Shown: positions 28,592-40,693, counted from the stretch's first letter. The stretch is 64,000 nt of DNA from Gigantopelta aegis (GCF_016097555.1 NC_054704.1:1529672-1593671); one strand, 5' to 3'. The notes: generated by a model not told the origin, from the sequence alone. Translations and numbers: made by a program.

Positions 28592-31500
28592 CTGAAATAT
28601 ATTTAAAAGAAAGGAATATTAACGACAGTTCTGTGAATTTTTAACCTATGACCCTATGGTGTGTTACAGCTCTATAGTTCGAAGGTTCAATGGTCTGAAA
28701 GTTCAACAGTCCGAAGATTGAGTAATCCGAAGGTTCATAGACCTAACTATAATCATGAAGAATGGCAAAAGAACACTGTCAAATGCACTAACAAATGTGA
28801 ATTATTTACAGTAATCACCAAGTGTACCTCTGTTTAAAAAATGTTAGGAACAGTGTAAGATATATAGAGGATACTCTCCAAGAGTCTTGTGATATCATAA
28901 TTTATCATATAATATCTTACATTTTCAGTGCAATCAAAGTATGTGATATTTTTCAGATCACATACTTTAAGAATTTGATAACTTTGCAATTAGAAGTAAA
29001 TTAGTCGAGGTCTCGGCACTAGGTTTATTGACATTTAAGTAAACGTACTTGGGTTCATAGTCGTCAAATAAAAACATTTCAATGGCAATTTGACACTGAA
29101 AGCTGTCCCGCGTTCAGAAAACAAAAAACATTAAGCATAACTTTATTTTGATGTAAGGACATCCAAAATGACGTCATTTCCATTCGAAAATACACCACGC
29201 CACATATTCTTACGTCATTTGAATATCTAGTAATGGCGGACTGGAATTAAAGTTGAGTGTACAGTTTACAAAAACACGTATTAAGCTTGAGCTTATATAA
29301 TAAAGAGATTATTACCCTCGTGTATTTTGGTATCGTCAATATCATATATTGGGAATAAAAATAATGTATTATGCTCGCCAGAGGCTCGCATAATACAATT
29401 TTTATTCCTAATATATGATATTGACGATACCGAAAAACACTCGGGTAATAACCTCCCTCCCCCTCTCTCTCTCTCTCCCACCTCTCTCTCTCTCCCCTCT
29501 CTCTCTCTCTACCATCACTGCTAGCTGCTACTGGATCAAGAAATGTGGGAGGGGCACATGCCCCCCCCCCCCCACACTTTCGATGCCAGTGAATAATTAT
29601 GATTAACTCCTATCTGTATCTGATATCCGTAAACAGACCGCAGATTTGACATTGTCGCATTGATCTAAATTTAGACAAAGGGACTGGCACACTACATCAG
29701 CCACACTGTTTTTTACACAAGTTTATACTTTTATCAATGGATACTGATAAATTATGATATCACAAGATACAGGGGGAGGGGGGGTATTCTTTTTATCTTC
29801 CATTATCATTCTTTTCATTTGCGATAACAATCTCAGTAACGTGGGTTGAATGTCACTATATTTGGCAGCAGTAGACTCGTTAACTAGCAGAACGACAGTG
29901 GCATGACATCATTATTGATAGGTTTAGTGCTGAAACGCACACTAACATAACAAAAAGAAGCAATATCTCCTTGGAGAATATCGTAGGAGATATTGCAAAT
30001 TATAGTGCCAGCGATATCTCCTACAAAAGTATTTACTAATGGATGATAAATGTTATCACACGACGATACGATACATGTTGGATATTAATTTAAAGACATC
30101 TGATTGGCTTCTTAAAATATCAATCCAAACCAACCACAAAGATTAAGGCTACACATATCGCTTTTTATTGTCAGATATATGTATGAGTGAACAGTGTATA
30201 TTATGTAAACATGAGCGCCGTATATAACTTTGGTTCAAAATACGTTTTAATTTCTCTTAAACCTGTATAAACTATCATAAAGATATGTAAGAAACAGAAT
30301 TCTACACTCGTGTCTCCAGCCCTCGTGTTAGTTAAACACCGTTTATCTTGCATTTTGTTTAAATTGTATTCACCTCATGTTTGCTCTCATTGGCATAGCC
30401 AGGATTTTAAATTGGTGGGGTCAACCACATTGTTTTTGCGACTGTTAATAGGGAAGGAAGGAAAGAAATGTTTTATTTAACGACACACTCAACACATGTT
30501 ATTTACAATTAAAGCGTGTGAATTCACTTTTAAAAAAAGGTAAAATTTATACAGCGTGTGAAACCTTTTATGTACACACACATACACACTTTTATACAGT
30601 GAAACCCCTCCAAACGACCACCCTTATACTAAGACCATACGGATATGTAGTCATAAAATACTAGTCTAAAGACTACTCGCTATTACGTTTTCAGTATACT
30701 TTTCTCCACAAATGAGACCTCTGAACTAATTAACCGATCATAATGGTAACAAACAATAAAGTGGCGAATACTTTCATAATTAATTTACTGAATGTATGGC
30801 CATTTTATCTGTTTATTGTATAAGTTAGCAGCAAGAATATAAGAATTGCAAAAAGTATAAGTTTAATAATATTATAAGCATCTAGAGATTGAGTATATGT
30901 AGGCCCTATCCTGGCCACAACCTTTCACTTCACCAGAGTTCTGCCCACAACAGGGAAGCATCCATTTTTATGAAAGTATATGTATATTCTGTACAATTAT
31001 TTGTTTTGTTTTGAGTCAGACACATGATTCATAAGTCATACATTCGTACTGCTTTTGTAACTGGTTTGTTGTCACAGGAAGTAAAATCATGTCAGCACCG
31101 AGTGTACATGTATTTCCAGCATTCCTGGACACACAATATTTGTACTTGTCTAATCTAGATTAACGTATCAGTTTATATTTCACGTCAAATCTCCAGTTTT
31201 AAAAAATCTCAAAAGGTCGTTTTCTAGTAGATTAAACGAGTTTCTCACTAATAGTTAAAAGCACTCACGGGTCTGGGCTGGCCTGAAAACCTCCTGTTGT
31301 AGCTGTTTATCTGATCTACCACCGTTTGTTTTTCATTACTATTTTCTAAATTCTCTTCTGCTGTAAAATTCCTCAGCAGGAGTGTCACCTGAAATAATAA
31401 ATATATCACTAATGAGATTTGTGACAAATGCATATATCAGGGTTTGTCTTAAAAAACAGCAATATTTAATACGAAACTAACACATATCAAGCTAAATGTA

Positions 31501-34500
31501 GCCTCCCGCCCCACCACCATCGTCACCACACAAAACAAACTGACACAAACAAGCATTTTTATAGTTATTATAACCACACTGGTAATGTAGAATTTTTTTT
31601 ATATTTCTGGCTACATACAGGATGTGTATATAAGAATAGAGCTGCATATTACCTGTTGTCGGCAAACGGGACATCGTATGGCCCCAAGCCACTGCCCATG
31701 TTGCCAGTAGGTTATACAACAATGACCTACAAAAAAAAAAAAAAGACAAGCTTTGAACACATATCGGCTGCACCTTTACTGTAACCAGACTAATACATAA
31801 GCATTTACTTAAAGGGACAATGAGGCAAGTACATTCCATCAATACACATCACATATCTACATTTCATCAATACACATTCCATAACTACATTTCATCAATG
31901 TATAACATTACTACATTCCATCAATATACATCACATATGTACATTTCAATACACATGCAGGGTTTTTGCCAGAAAGACATTTTTGGGTAAATGGTGCTAT
32001 GGGATTGAACATTTAAAATGTTTGTACTGAATGCAATAGGCCTCCCCCAGAAAGAAAATAGGTTAGTAATGATAACAGTAAAATTTTGTCAAAAGGTTAA
32101 CTTAAATAAAATATATCTGCAAAATGTTTTGGGTATGGCACCATACCCATTTTACGCTCTGGCCGAAACCCTGACATGACATTCAGTAAGCAGAGCACTT
32201 GACCACATTAAGAAATCAGGTAGCTGGGATAGTCTAGAAAGGTCGACTGTAATGGTCTAGAGAGGTTGACTGTAATGGTCTAGAGAGGTTGACTGTAATG
32301 GTCTAGAGAGGTTGACTGTAATGGTCTAGAGACGTTGACTTGATACAAACCACAGAACAGGTGACCACAGTTGGTCTCGACAGCGAAAGATGCTTCAGCC
32401 AAGCATATTGGACACTGGAGTTGGCCATCGTTCTGCTGTCTCACTACCCGAGGCTGGTCTGCGTTGCTGTTAAACGCCTCTTCCTCGCGGTGTAAGAATA
32501 ACCGGGTCGTCTCAACATTCCCAGCACTGTCGGGATGAATCTCCTGGCTTCTTCGTCTCGTGCTACAATATGCAAACAGTTAACACAATATGTAATGGGC
32601 ATACACGTGTACTACTGTATATACATACTAAATCCCTTGTTTAAAAAGATCACTCAAAATTGCTCGCAACTGTTTAGTTGTTATAATGTGCATTATGAAC
32701 AAGGAAACTAACCAAAATTTGTCAACAACATACCTTCACATTTAAAAACAAAAACAATTGTTCATGGAGCCTAAAGTCTGAACCACATTGTTAACAACTA
32801 TGATAAATTATTTACTGAAAGCATGCAACTTTTCATCATCTGCCATTTTACTTTTATATGGAATACTCTTCAAGAGATATTGATCACATAGTTATTATCT
32901 AGTATGTGGAATCTGTATCAATGTAATGGGTTTTTTCAAGATTTCTGTCTGAATAAAATGGTGGGGGGTGGGGAGGGAATCTAACGGTAAATAAAGGTAG
33001 GAGTCATTTATCGTAGTTGTTAATTTGGTTCAGACTTTACGTTGTAGGAGACCACCATATAATAACTGAAACATTTTGTTTAATCAGTGTTTACTGAATA
33101 AATTGCATTAAAACACAACTTAAGAGAATATGATCTGCTTATGGAGTTATTTTAATTCTTTTTATTAGTTTATCCTTCTAAACTGATCTTAATGAGTCTC
33201 TTCTGCTACATGTGTAGCTGGAGATCCCTTTTATGTGTAGGATAAAAAAAATCCATGAGCAGATGAAGAGGGAAATGTTTTAATGACACACTCAACACAT
33301 TTTATTTATGGTTATATTGCGTTGGACATATGGTTAAGGACCACACAGATATTGAGAGAGGAAACCTGCTGTCACCACTTCATGGGCTACTCTTTTTGAT
33401 TAGCAGCAAGGGATCTTTTATATGCATCATCCCACAGACAGGATAGTACAAACCATGGCTTTTGTAACACCAGTTATGGAGCACTGGCTGGAACACGAAA
33501 TAGCCCAATGGGCCCACTGACCGGGAATCGATCCTAGATCAACCACACATCAAGCGAGTGCTGTACCACTGAGCTAGTTCCCGCCCCTATGAGCAGATGA
33601 TGTTCTTCACAATCGACCAGTTTTGCCGTTATATTTATAGTTTAACCAATGGCAATGTTTCCACTATTTGAACATAAAAAATAGAACAGTTATTTTTGTT
33701 TATGTCAATTCAAACTGGAAATGTCCTGGGGGTACCACGTTTTCCGCCAATTTTACCAGTTCGTCCCATATCAGTTCACCCCAAAATATTTTTAAGTTCA
33801 CTTCCAACACAATGAACAGGCATCGAAATAAGCATTGTGTCTGGTAACCCATTTACTGGTTACCACAAAATATAGCCTGGTAACCCATAGGTTACCACAA
33901 CTATATGAAAGTTAGAATTGAATTCCTGTTACTACTACTTTTAACGCCCTTGCATGTGTGCCAGATGATTATTGTAGTATACATGTATTTATGATTCATT
34001 CTGTATGTTATGACTGTTCTTAATGTATTACATATAATTCTTTACAAGTATGTGACTCATATTTAATAACTGAACAACTGAATAGATAAATTTATGTAAA
34101 TAAAAATGTTATGTTTTCTATTTTTTCATACAATGAAAGATAATAATAATTCTGAAATTGTATCGCAACGCGCGAACATCGGTACGAGAAATGAAATCCG
34201 GAAGTAAATTTATTTAGTGGGCGCTGCTTAAACGTGGAAACCGAAACCGATATGTATTAACATGCTCATATACCACTTTTTCATTCATTTATTTATTCAC
34301 ATGCTTCCATACCACGAAGGTTTCAAGCATGTCTGTCCCGGGGTCGAGTTCTTGATAGCCAGAGGTTTACTCCGGGACAGAAAAATTTAACGGGATAATT
34401 TTGAATTTTACTCAAAAATTAAAAATATATATAGGGGGACACATTTTACTATATTTAAAGAAAATTTTTGAAGGTGGAGTCCAAAAATTTATTTAAAAAC

Positions 34501-37500
34501 TATTATTATATCAAAAATTTCCTAGACTAATAAATTTTTCACCATTTTAGATGGACGTTCTAAATTAAAATCATATACCACTGGAGTTTCGAGCATGTAT
34601 GTCGCGGGTCCGGTCTCTGGATATACAGGGGCCTGACCCGCGACAGAAGCTTAAATGTGGATTGCCGAAACTGCTTGCAATTGCACAAGTGCGCACAAAC
34701 ATCGGTGCAATTTCGTACGAGAAAACGAAACGCAGAAGACCGAAATGCATTGTCTGGTTTACGTTCAGAAACGAAACTACCGTTAACGCTGACATTTTTG
34801 TCGAGAACGAAACACCGTTCTCGACTTTTCTTACATGTGGTAACCTCCCGGTAACCTGAACGACCGTTCTCGACTTATTTCGATGCCTGAATGAACAGAA
34901 GTTTTATTTTATTATTGTCAAATCTGTAAGCATAACTAATATCTTGTTATGTGTTTTTTCAGTAAAAGATGTTATTTGTAAGTTTTGTTACAGATAAAAA
35001 AAAATTACACTGTAAATGTGTGAATGTGCAATACAGATTTCCCCCACATTTATTTCCTAACTAAGTTTTGTGAAGTTGCTATTGATCCTCCTACCCCCAC
35101 CCCAATATTACATAATAAACATAACTTTGTTATTCTGATGTCTGTAGCTAATAAGTACAACCTAATTAACGCTGATAAACTGACATTGACAGTGATAGAA
35201 ATAAGCAGAATTGTTCACTTGTCCACCAAACAAGCACATCTAAAAATCTACTTGTCTGCCAATATTTTCACCTGTTCAAATATGAAAACTTGCAGGGCTG
35301 GAAGTGGATCAAGGAAGAATAGTTCAAGCCCTGAGGAGTATATTTGAATTTTTTTTAAATTTATATACACGTGTCTGTGTGTGTTTTTGTGTGTGTGTGT
35401 GTGTGTGTCACGGGGGGGGGGTAAATACAGTTTGTTTGTTTGTTTTATTTAACGACACCACTAGAGCTCACTGATTAATTAATCATTGGTTATTGGATAG
35501 CAAACATTTGGTAATTTTGATATATTATATAATCTCTAAGAGAAAACCTGCAACTTTTTTTCATTAGTAGCTAGGGGTCTTTTATATGCACCATCCACGG
35601 ACAGAATAGCACATATCACAGTCTTTGATATACTAGTCATGATGCACTGGCTGGAACGAGAAATAGCCCAATGTGCCCACCGAAGGGGACTGATCCCAGA
35701 CTGCCCACGCATCAAGCGAACACAGCTATACACTTTACCACTGGGCTACATCCTGCCCCCGGTGTATAGAGATTTATTTGAGGCCTTCAATCTGTGGTTT
35801 GGGGGCATGCTCACCTGAGATTATTTTAAATTTCAAGTGTTAAAATATTTTAATTAAAGTAAAATGATTTCAAAGTGTGGGGCATGCATAGCTCTTCTAT
35901 TTCTTTCTTTTATTTTTATTTTTTTGGGTTTTCTTTTTTCCCCCTCCTAATATATACTTATGCTTCCAATTCCATATACCGGTACTTTGTTTTCTCGTGC
36001 ACGGTTCGTGCAGTCAACATCCGATTTGTTGTCATCGGCATGTCGTTCATTTATGAGGTTTTTCTTCACAGTTCACGAACATTTTCATAAACAATAAAGT
36101 TTCGAAAAGTAAGTATCTAAATACAAAACTTTACAAACCCCCAAAACCATTACTTTTACTAAGTCGTTTTTGTTTATTCCTTGAAATTACCGACATAGGG
36201 TCTACATGACTCGTAGAAATTGACTTAAAATGGAGAAAGATGAATTAACATTTGGTGTGTGTCACATGACCTCACACGTGCCAGATCAACAAGGCCAAAG
36301 CATTTAATTTTTACGTTTTTGAAGACCCCTATTGTTAGAATTTGTTTTCAATTATTATATTCAATCTGCAAAAGGTATGCTACATTTTTTTGCCTCTATT
36401 GTAGAGAATAGTATTCATAATCCATTCATAACAATTGTAAATAATTTTGAGTATATAAATTGTGTTAATTAAGAATAAATTCATTAAAAAAATTATATTT
36501 TATAAACTATTCACTGGTATAAAAGTAATGCCTATCAGTATTGACATCAAGTGTTATTCATGTGTGTTCATAAAACACGGACCGGACCAGAACACTTCAC
36601 AAATTGAATTTTTCTTTTTAAAAAAATATTAAACTAAGTGTTCGTTAACTGTGCAGTTAAAAAAAAAAAAAATTCATGTAGTGGCCTCAAAAATGGAAAA
36701 TGATGAACTGCACATGCGCATTACGATACTTTTTGCAAATGCATGCACCTGAATGCAGTTAGAAACGTTGCACTCTTTCCTGTTTACCGTAGTGTGTTTC
36801 ACTTTTGTTTACTAGAATGGATTTGTTTTAAATTCACATTGTTGATTTTTTACGTTAATCGATTACAATCTATTTTTTTTCACGTATCGTAGCTGAAAAA
36901 TTGTATAATAATATTTCCGTAAATATCATTCGCGTTTTTGTCATTAGGTGAATGCAGTTTGGGACGTTGATGGTATACATAACTGCTGCAAACCGACAGT
37001 GACAGGATGGGGGCAAACTAGAAATCTGAATTAGAGGTAACTGACATTTTACTGGGCATGAACTGACAGTATTACATTTGGTGACTAACTGGTATAGGGA
37101 ACAATGATCTGGGGGCAAACATGAAGCTTACGATGATTCGAGTCTGGACTCTGGTAGGAGGGGTAGTTCATCAAGATTAAACTCGAGTGCAAGCACAATT
37201 GAGGTTAATTTTGATGAACTAGTAGGCGGGGGTGAGGATGGGTACTGACAACAGATCAACACGTCTACAACATGAATATAAAAATGTAACATTTCTATAA
37301 CTTTCAAAAATGTTATTTATTTTCAATTAAATTATTTCTGACAATAGTTGTTAAGGAACTGTTTCTTGAAAACAGTCAGATTTTGAAATCTTCACCAACC
37401 TGTTATAAATAACTGCCAAAGACGTCACCAATAGGCAAATGAATGTCCCCAAACCAATAATAACTTCGTTCCCAATACCCTCAACTATATTAGTACGACG

Positions 37501-37515
37501 CAGATACGACCCCAT
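28295..37515 (-). CDS. RNF170: E3 ubiquitin ligase RNF170 (5 exons)
   Basis: Reverse-strand exons 37515-37400, 32562-32351, 31726-31653, 31388-31269 and 28591-28295 join in phase to 272 codons. In vertebrates RNF170 is an ER-membrane RING E3 that ubiquitinates activated IP3 receptors for degradation. Seen here: an N-terminal membrane segment ([20 protein letters not shown]), a C3HC4 RING (CPIC..., [19 protein letters not shown]) split over exons 2 and 3, the family signature [14 protein letters not shown], then [16 protein letters not shown] and a C-terminal DUF1232 region ([21 protein letters not shown]) with two more membrane segments. Human RNF170 is 258 residues. An in-frame Met 20 codons upstream of the chosen start is also possible. 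Confidence 0.95.
28885..29767. mobile_element. MITE family X, copy B, with 24-bp terminal inverted repeats
   Basis: tcttgtgatatcataattta at 28885 is inverted at 29748-29767. The interior matches copy A (6924-7447) through aataacctcc at 29456, including tgacgtca (29169-29176), and is followed by a (TC)n tract, a C run and non-matching sequence. The nested hairpin ggtatcgtcaatatcatata / gatattgacgatacc lies at 29330-29432. It sits in RNF170 intron 4; no target duplication is obvious. Confidence 0.8.
29963..30022. repeat. Small palindrome series (gatatctcc)
   Basis: gcaatatctcct and aggagatattgc form a hairpin at 29963-29999, followed by a third arm gatatctcctac. It may be a MITE end. Confidence 0.6.
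30451..30514 (-). mobile_element. SINE tail fragment (type A)
   Basis: Only the 3' end is present: the reverse strand reads taaatcacatgtgttgagtg-like sequence, then gtcgttaaataaaacatttc and ttccttcc. Confidence 0.7.
31269..31388 (-). CDS. RNF170: RNF170 exon 4
   Basis: Begins GTGACACTC after ttatttcag and encodes [13 protein letters not shown]... to [14 protein letters not shown], then gtgagt. Phase 0 at both ends (40 codons). Confidence 0.94.
31653..31726 (-). CDS. RNF170: RNF170 exon 3: second half of the RING
   Basis: Encodes (G)[24 protein letters not shown] between a T-rich acceptor and a gtaata donor. It supplies the last four RING ligands. Confidence 0.94.
31968..32173. mobile_element. 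hAT-like MITE (CAGGGTTTNTGCC ends), copy 1
   Basis: Ends cagggtttttgcc and ggccgaaaccctg, flanked by acatg at 31963-31967 and 32174-32178. The interior shares ttttgggtaaatggtgctat-like, gtcaaaaggttaactta and ggcaccatac words with the copy at 47039. It lies in RNF170 intron 2, upstream of exon 3 in the gene's sense, with no coding capacity. Confidence 0.88.
32222..32345. repeat. 23-bp minisatellite next to the RNF170 exon 2 donor
   Basis: Five units of ggtctagagaggttgactgt followed by aat. The array ends within about 10 bp of the exon 2 donor (32350). On the gene's strand each unit contains the acceptor-like word attacag. Confidence 0.93.
32351..32562 (-). CDS. RNF170: RNF170 exon 2: linker and first half of the RING
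   Basis: After atattgtag it encodes [15 protein letters not shown]..., then [20 protein letters not shown] and LFC, phase 1 out. IHP matches the NIHPENQ segment of vertebrate RNF170. Confidence 0.93.
32774..33037. mobile_element. Foldback MITE, copy 2 (internally shortened)
   Basis: Ends aagtctgaaccac and ggttcagactt with TA on both sides. The interior repeats the words of the copy at 3818-4483 (gttaacaactat, tctgccattttac, tagtatgtggaatctg, aaataaaggtaggag) with the middle collapsed. It is in RNF170 intron 1. Confidence 0.85.
33267..33588 (-). mobile_element. SINE (head A, tail A), full length, 12-bp target duplication
   Basis: The reverse strand opens gggaactagctcagtgg (box A tagctcagtgg), then a box B-like gatcgattcccgg, and ends cattaaaacatttccctctt. 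The direct repeat atgagcagatga lies at 33255-33266 and 33589-33600. Confidence 0.92.
33817..34889. mobile_element. hAT-like nonautonomous element, 1073 bp, 6-bp target duplication
   Basis: The terminal inverted repeats caggcatcgaaataag and cttatttcgatgcctg are exact. aatgaa flanks both sides (33811-33816, 34890-34895). The inside holds ggtaacc-rich ends, two copies of a hairpin motif (34331-34379, 34600-34647) and no transposase. Confidence 0.9.
35198..35290. mobile_element. MITE end related to the element at 47694
   Basis: cagtgatagaaataagcaga, then cacttgtccacc and aaaaatctacttgtc, match the inverted right end of the 47694-47959 element. The other end is not seen. Confidence 0.65.
35433..35762 (-). 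mobile_element. SINE (head A, accaaatgtttg-type tail)
   Basis: The reverse strand reads gggcaggatgtagcccagtgg (box A tagcccagtgg), a degenerate box B, aaatattacca-like and ccaaatgtttgctatccaat words, and the tail gtgtcgttaaataaaacaaa. No clear target duplication. Confidence 0.85.
35990..36170. mobile_element. Internal fragment of the TTAA-flanked MITE family
   Basis: tttgttttctcgtgcacggt, cagtcaacatccgatttgtt, tttttcttcacagttc and aacaataaagtt match 39490-39670 in order. The terminal repeats are missing. Confidence 0.8.
36171..37399. other. RNF170 intron 1, no gene seen
   Basis: AT-rich intronic sequence with only short chance frames. Confidence 0.55.
37400..37515 (-). CDS. RNF170: RNF170 exon 1: N-terminal membrane segment
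   Basis: Encodes [18 protein letters not shown], then a hydrophobic stretch to AVIYN, phase 2 out before gttggt. [11 protein letters not shown] matches VIEGVSDQVLV of human RNF170. Confidence 0.88.
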
Positions 37516-37599
37516 TGTTTCATGAAAAGACGTTAAGACTGTCAAAATAAAACTTGAAACACATTTTGTTTTCATTAAAAGTAAATATTGCCACTAAAC

Positions 37600-37608
37600 A
37601 CGGAAGTG
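37600..37608. promoter_or_regulatory. ETS-like site upstream of RNF170
   Basis: acggaagtg lies 85 bp upstream of the RNF170 start. ETS sites are common in housekeeping promoters; no transcription start is known here. Confidence 0.35.
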
Positions 37609-38028
37609 GAAAACGCTTTCCATTGTTGACTGTGCATATTCATAATATTACGCTTTTAGTTTTATGTCGGTATCAGTTAACGGATTTTGATAAACTTTTT
37701 AGTTTTAAATGCATGACGTTGGTTAAAAATCAACCATAACATAACACATTAAATAATATGCATGGGTCTTTAGTTTTTATTGTGTTGTTGTTGTTGTTGC
37801 TGCTGTTGTTGTTTCGATAAAAAAGGAATTAAATCGGGTTGTGTTAAATATATACTATTACCCTGACGCTTACTTAAGCTTAGTTCAACTAATCTACAAA
37901 GGCAACAAATGTATAATTTGTATACAAATTGCAACCAAATAGTTTATTTACTATTATAAAAACTATACATTTTTGTTGGATAATCTTTAGAAGTTGACCG
38001 ACGGAATTTGAAGTGAACATTTGGTAAC

Positions 38029-38144
<116 letters not shown>

Positions 38145-38167
38145 CATATACACACAGTAAAGTATAG

Positions 38168-38325
38168 TTATAACGAACATGCTTAGAACGAACTACTGCA
38201 TAGAGCGAACTGATCGTAAAGTTCCGTTTTATCTCCCTATACATTATAACAAACTTATGCAAATGTGTACAACTAACTTCTGCTATAAGGAACTAACTAT
38301 CATGGTCCCTTCCGGTTCGTTATAA
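38168..38325. mobile_element. Short MITE with ttataacgaac ends
   Basis: ttataacgaac (38168-38178) is inverted at 38315-38325. The inside repeats gaacta/gaact words. No target duplication is clear. Confidence 0.65.
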
Positions 38326-38397
38326 GTGTATATAAGTTGTATTGCCCACAAGTTTGCTGTCTTTATGCAAATCATCCATCTTAGACAGCACTATCTA

Positions 38398-38588
38398 CAG
38401 GGCCGTAGCTAGGATTTATTGGGGTTTTTTTTTTTTGGGGGGGGGGGGGGTTTGGGGTTTTTTTGGGGGGCAACGGAGTAGTTAATAGTCTAAAACTCCC
38501 TTTCTTTAAGTTTCTATAATGCTTTCTGAATTTTTCGAGGGGGGGGGGGGGCAACTGCTCCCCTTGCCCCCATGCTAGCTACGCCCTG
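38398..38588. mobile_element. hAT-like MITE (CAGGGCNGTAGCTAG ends), 5-bp target duplication
   Basis: Ends cagggccgtagctagg and catgctagctacgccctg. The direct repeat atcta lies at 38393-38397 and 38589-38593. The interior has long G runs and T runs. Confidence 0.88.
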
Positions 38589-39177
38589 ATCTAGCGACTG
38601 GTCTGATTCATATTCTTTGACATGACGGACGTTACTCTTCAAAAAGGCAAGGGGTAAAACCAAACCAACTTCATTTCCAAATTGTGTGAAACACTTTTAA
38701 ATCGTACAAATAGAAGACTATAGAAGACTAAGAATTGCAATTCAGCTATAAAACAAAAATATAAGTAAAATTATTACATAATTGAGTACACGTGTGACGG
38801 ACGTTACATTTCGTTCACCGACATAAAATGAAGTTCTGTTTCAATAAAAAGCAGTGCATTGTCCAATGATCTGAAGATAAACGTACGCATTTTAATGCAT
38901 GATGAAGATGATGGTGTGGATTTGAGGTATTTTAATTAACCTCTCGCAGGCTTTTTCCACTGAGGAGTTACATTATATAGGCCTATCCAAAGCATCTTAA
39001 ATATAGTTCCGTCATGCAACAGCCTGCAATTATTCTAAACGTAAAGTTCATCTAAAAAGTGTCAATTGAGTTGTAAACAACCACAGACCTCTACAATGGA
39101 TACAAAAGAATCTGCACACTGGCGGACCCAGATATCGAGGCGTCACCGGGACAGTGAACACACGCCATCCCGTTTAA

Positions 39178-39988
39178 AGGGACACACCCTAGTTACATTT
39201 ATTTGTTAACCATTACGGCGTTGTTTTTCGCTATTAAACCCCATTTTTCACAAATAAAATTGCACTTTACTTACATTTTATTATTTAGAATACACATTTC
39301 CATTCACCTGAAGTGCTTTTTGGTAATCCTGATGTTTGTAAAACCACGAAATGCATTTTTTTGCATTTTTTCACAAGACGTGTTGTCGAGAAAAAACCGT
39401 TAAGCAAGCGAGGTCCAATCTATTTTTAGAGGGGATATTTCCATTTCAATGTCACAGACGTTGGTATATCACGTGACCGTTATCATTTTGGTTCGGTTTG
39501 TTTTCTCGTTCACGGTTCGCGCAATCAACATCCGATTTGTTGTTGTTCATTTGTGAGATTTTTCTTCACAGTTCGTGAACATTTTCAGTAACAATAAAGT
39601 TCAGACAAGTAAGTGTCTCAATACAAAACGTTACAAACCCTTAAAACCAATAATTTTGCTAAGTCTTACGATATCTGGAGAGGGGATACAACCAGGACAG
39701 AACAGTTGGAACATGTCCAGGAGAGGTGAAACGAACGCACCCCAAGTCTGTGAAATTTGTCGTGACGTAGGCATTGTTGTGCTTCGAGCGACATCTACCG
39801 GTGACATCAGAATACTAACTTTCAAAATTATTTCAAGCAATTGGGACATGAGGATTCCCATGGTATTTATCGATATAAAACCTGCTTTTTCACTCCATTT
39901 GACAAAAATGTGATCTAAGTGTGTTACAGGTTTGTAGATTAACCAAATTATAATTTAATTTCACTGGATGGAACTAGGGTGTGCGGCT
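39178..39988. mobile_element. TTAA-flanked MITE, piggyBac-like, 811 bp
   Basis: agggacacaccctagtt and its inverse aactagggtgtgcggct are the ends, each bordered by TTAA (39174-39177, 39989-39992). Parts recur at 35990-36170 and 53050-53230. The 112-codon frame at 39575-39913 has no similarity I recognise, so I treat it as chance. Confidence 0.82.
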
Positions 39989-40629
39989 TTAAGTGCCTTA
40001 ATAACTTTAAAAACAAATTTAGAATCCAATATATGCATGTACAACATTGATTATATTGCACTAAACACTGCATGGGCATCTTTATTTCAACATTTTCCGA
40101 AGAGCATGCCCTGAACCCCTGCTGCAAACAAATAACCAACTCCAAAACGTGTAATAAGTTACAATTTAGTCTACCAATGTCATATCGGGTGCATACCACT
40201 GCATGGGAATCTTTTATACAGGTCACAGTTAGGGCCTCCACGAGTCCAAAATATTGGACTCGAGTACTCGAGGGTCAAACTCGACCCGGACCCGAGTACC
40301 CGATATTTATACTAGATGATAATTAAAATAAACAAAACAAAATGAACATTATATATTTATTTGGCCATATAACATGTTAAAGTGCTAAGCTAAACATTAC
40401 TGCAGAATACACGAGATAAAGAGTAACCAATGACTGTTTAATTATAAAGCTTAAGACTATAAAGCAAACTGACTGCTGATGTTAACAAGTGTAACATGTA
40501 TTTATTAAAATGTAACAAACAAGTTTGTATAAGCACAAAATTATTACTTTGAGTGCAGATCATCTGCAGATGTATATCAAAACCATGTTAAATGCAGTTC
40601 TATCTAGCTTATAACCCTCCAGTAATAAA

Positions 40630-40689
<60 letters not shown>
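40630..40689. repeat. (AT)n microsatellite
   Basis: About 30 TA units. The rest of 39993-42060 shows no gene. A 20-bp palindrome, gagtccaaaatattggactc, lies near 40242. Confidence 0.95.

Positions 40690-40693
<4 letters not shown>

Noticed and set aside
31248-31433. Separate reading frame [14 protein letters not shown]... over RNF170 exon 4
   Set aside because: The N-terminal part is intron; only 31269-31388 is coding.
39575-39913. 112-codon frame inside the TTAA-flanked element
   Set aside because: No similarity to piggyBac transposase or any family recognised; probably chance.
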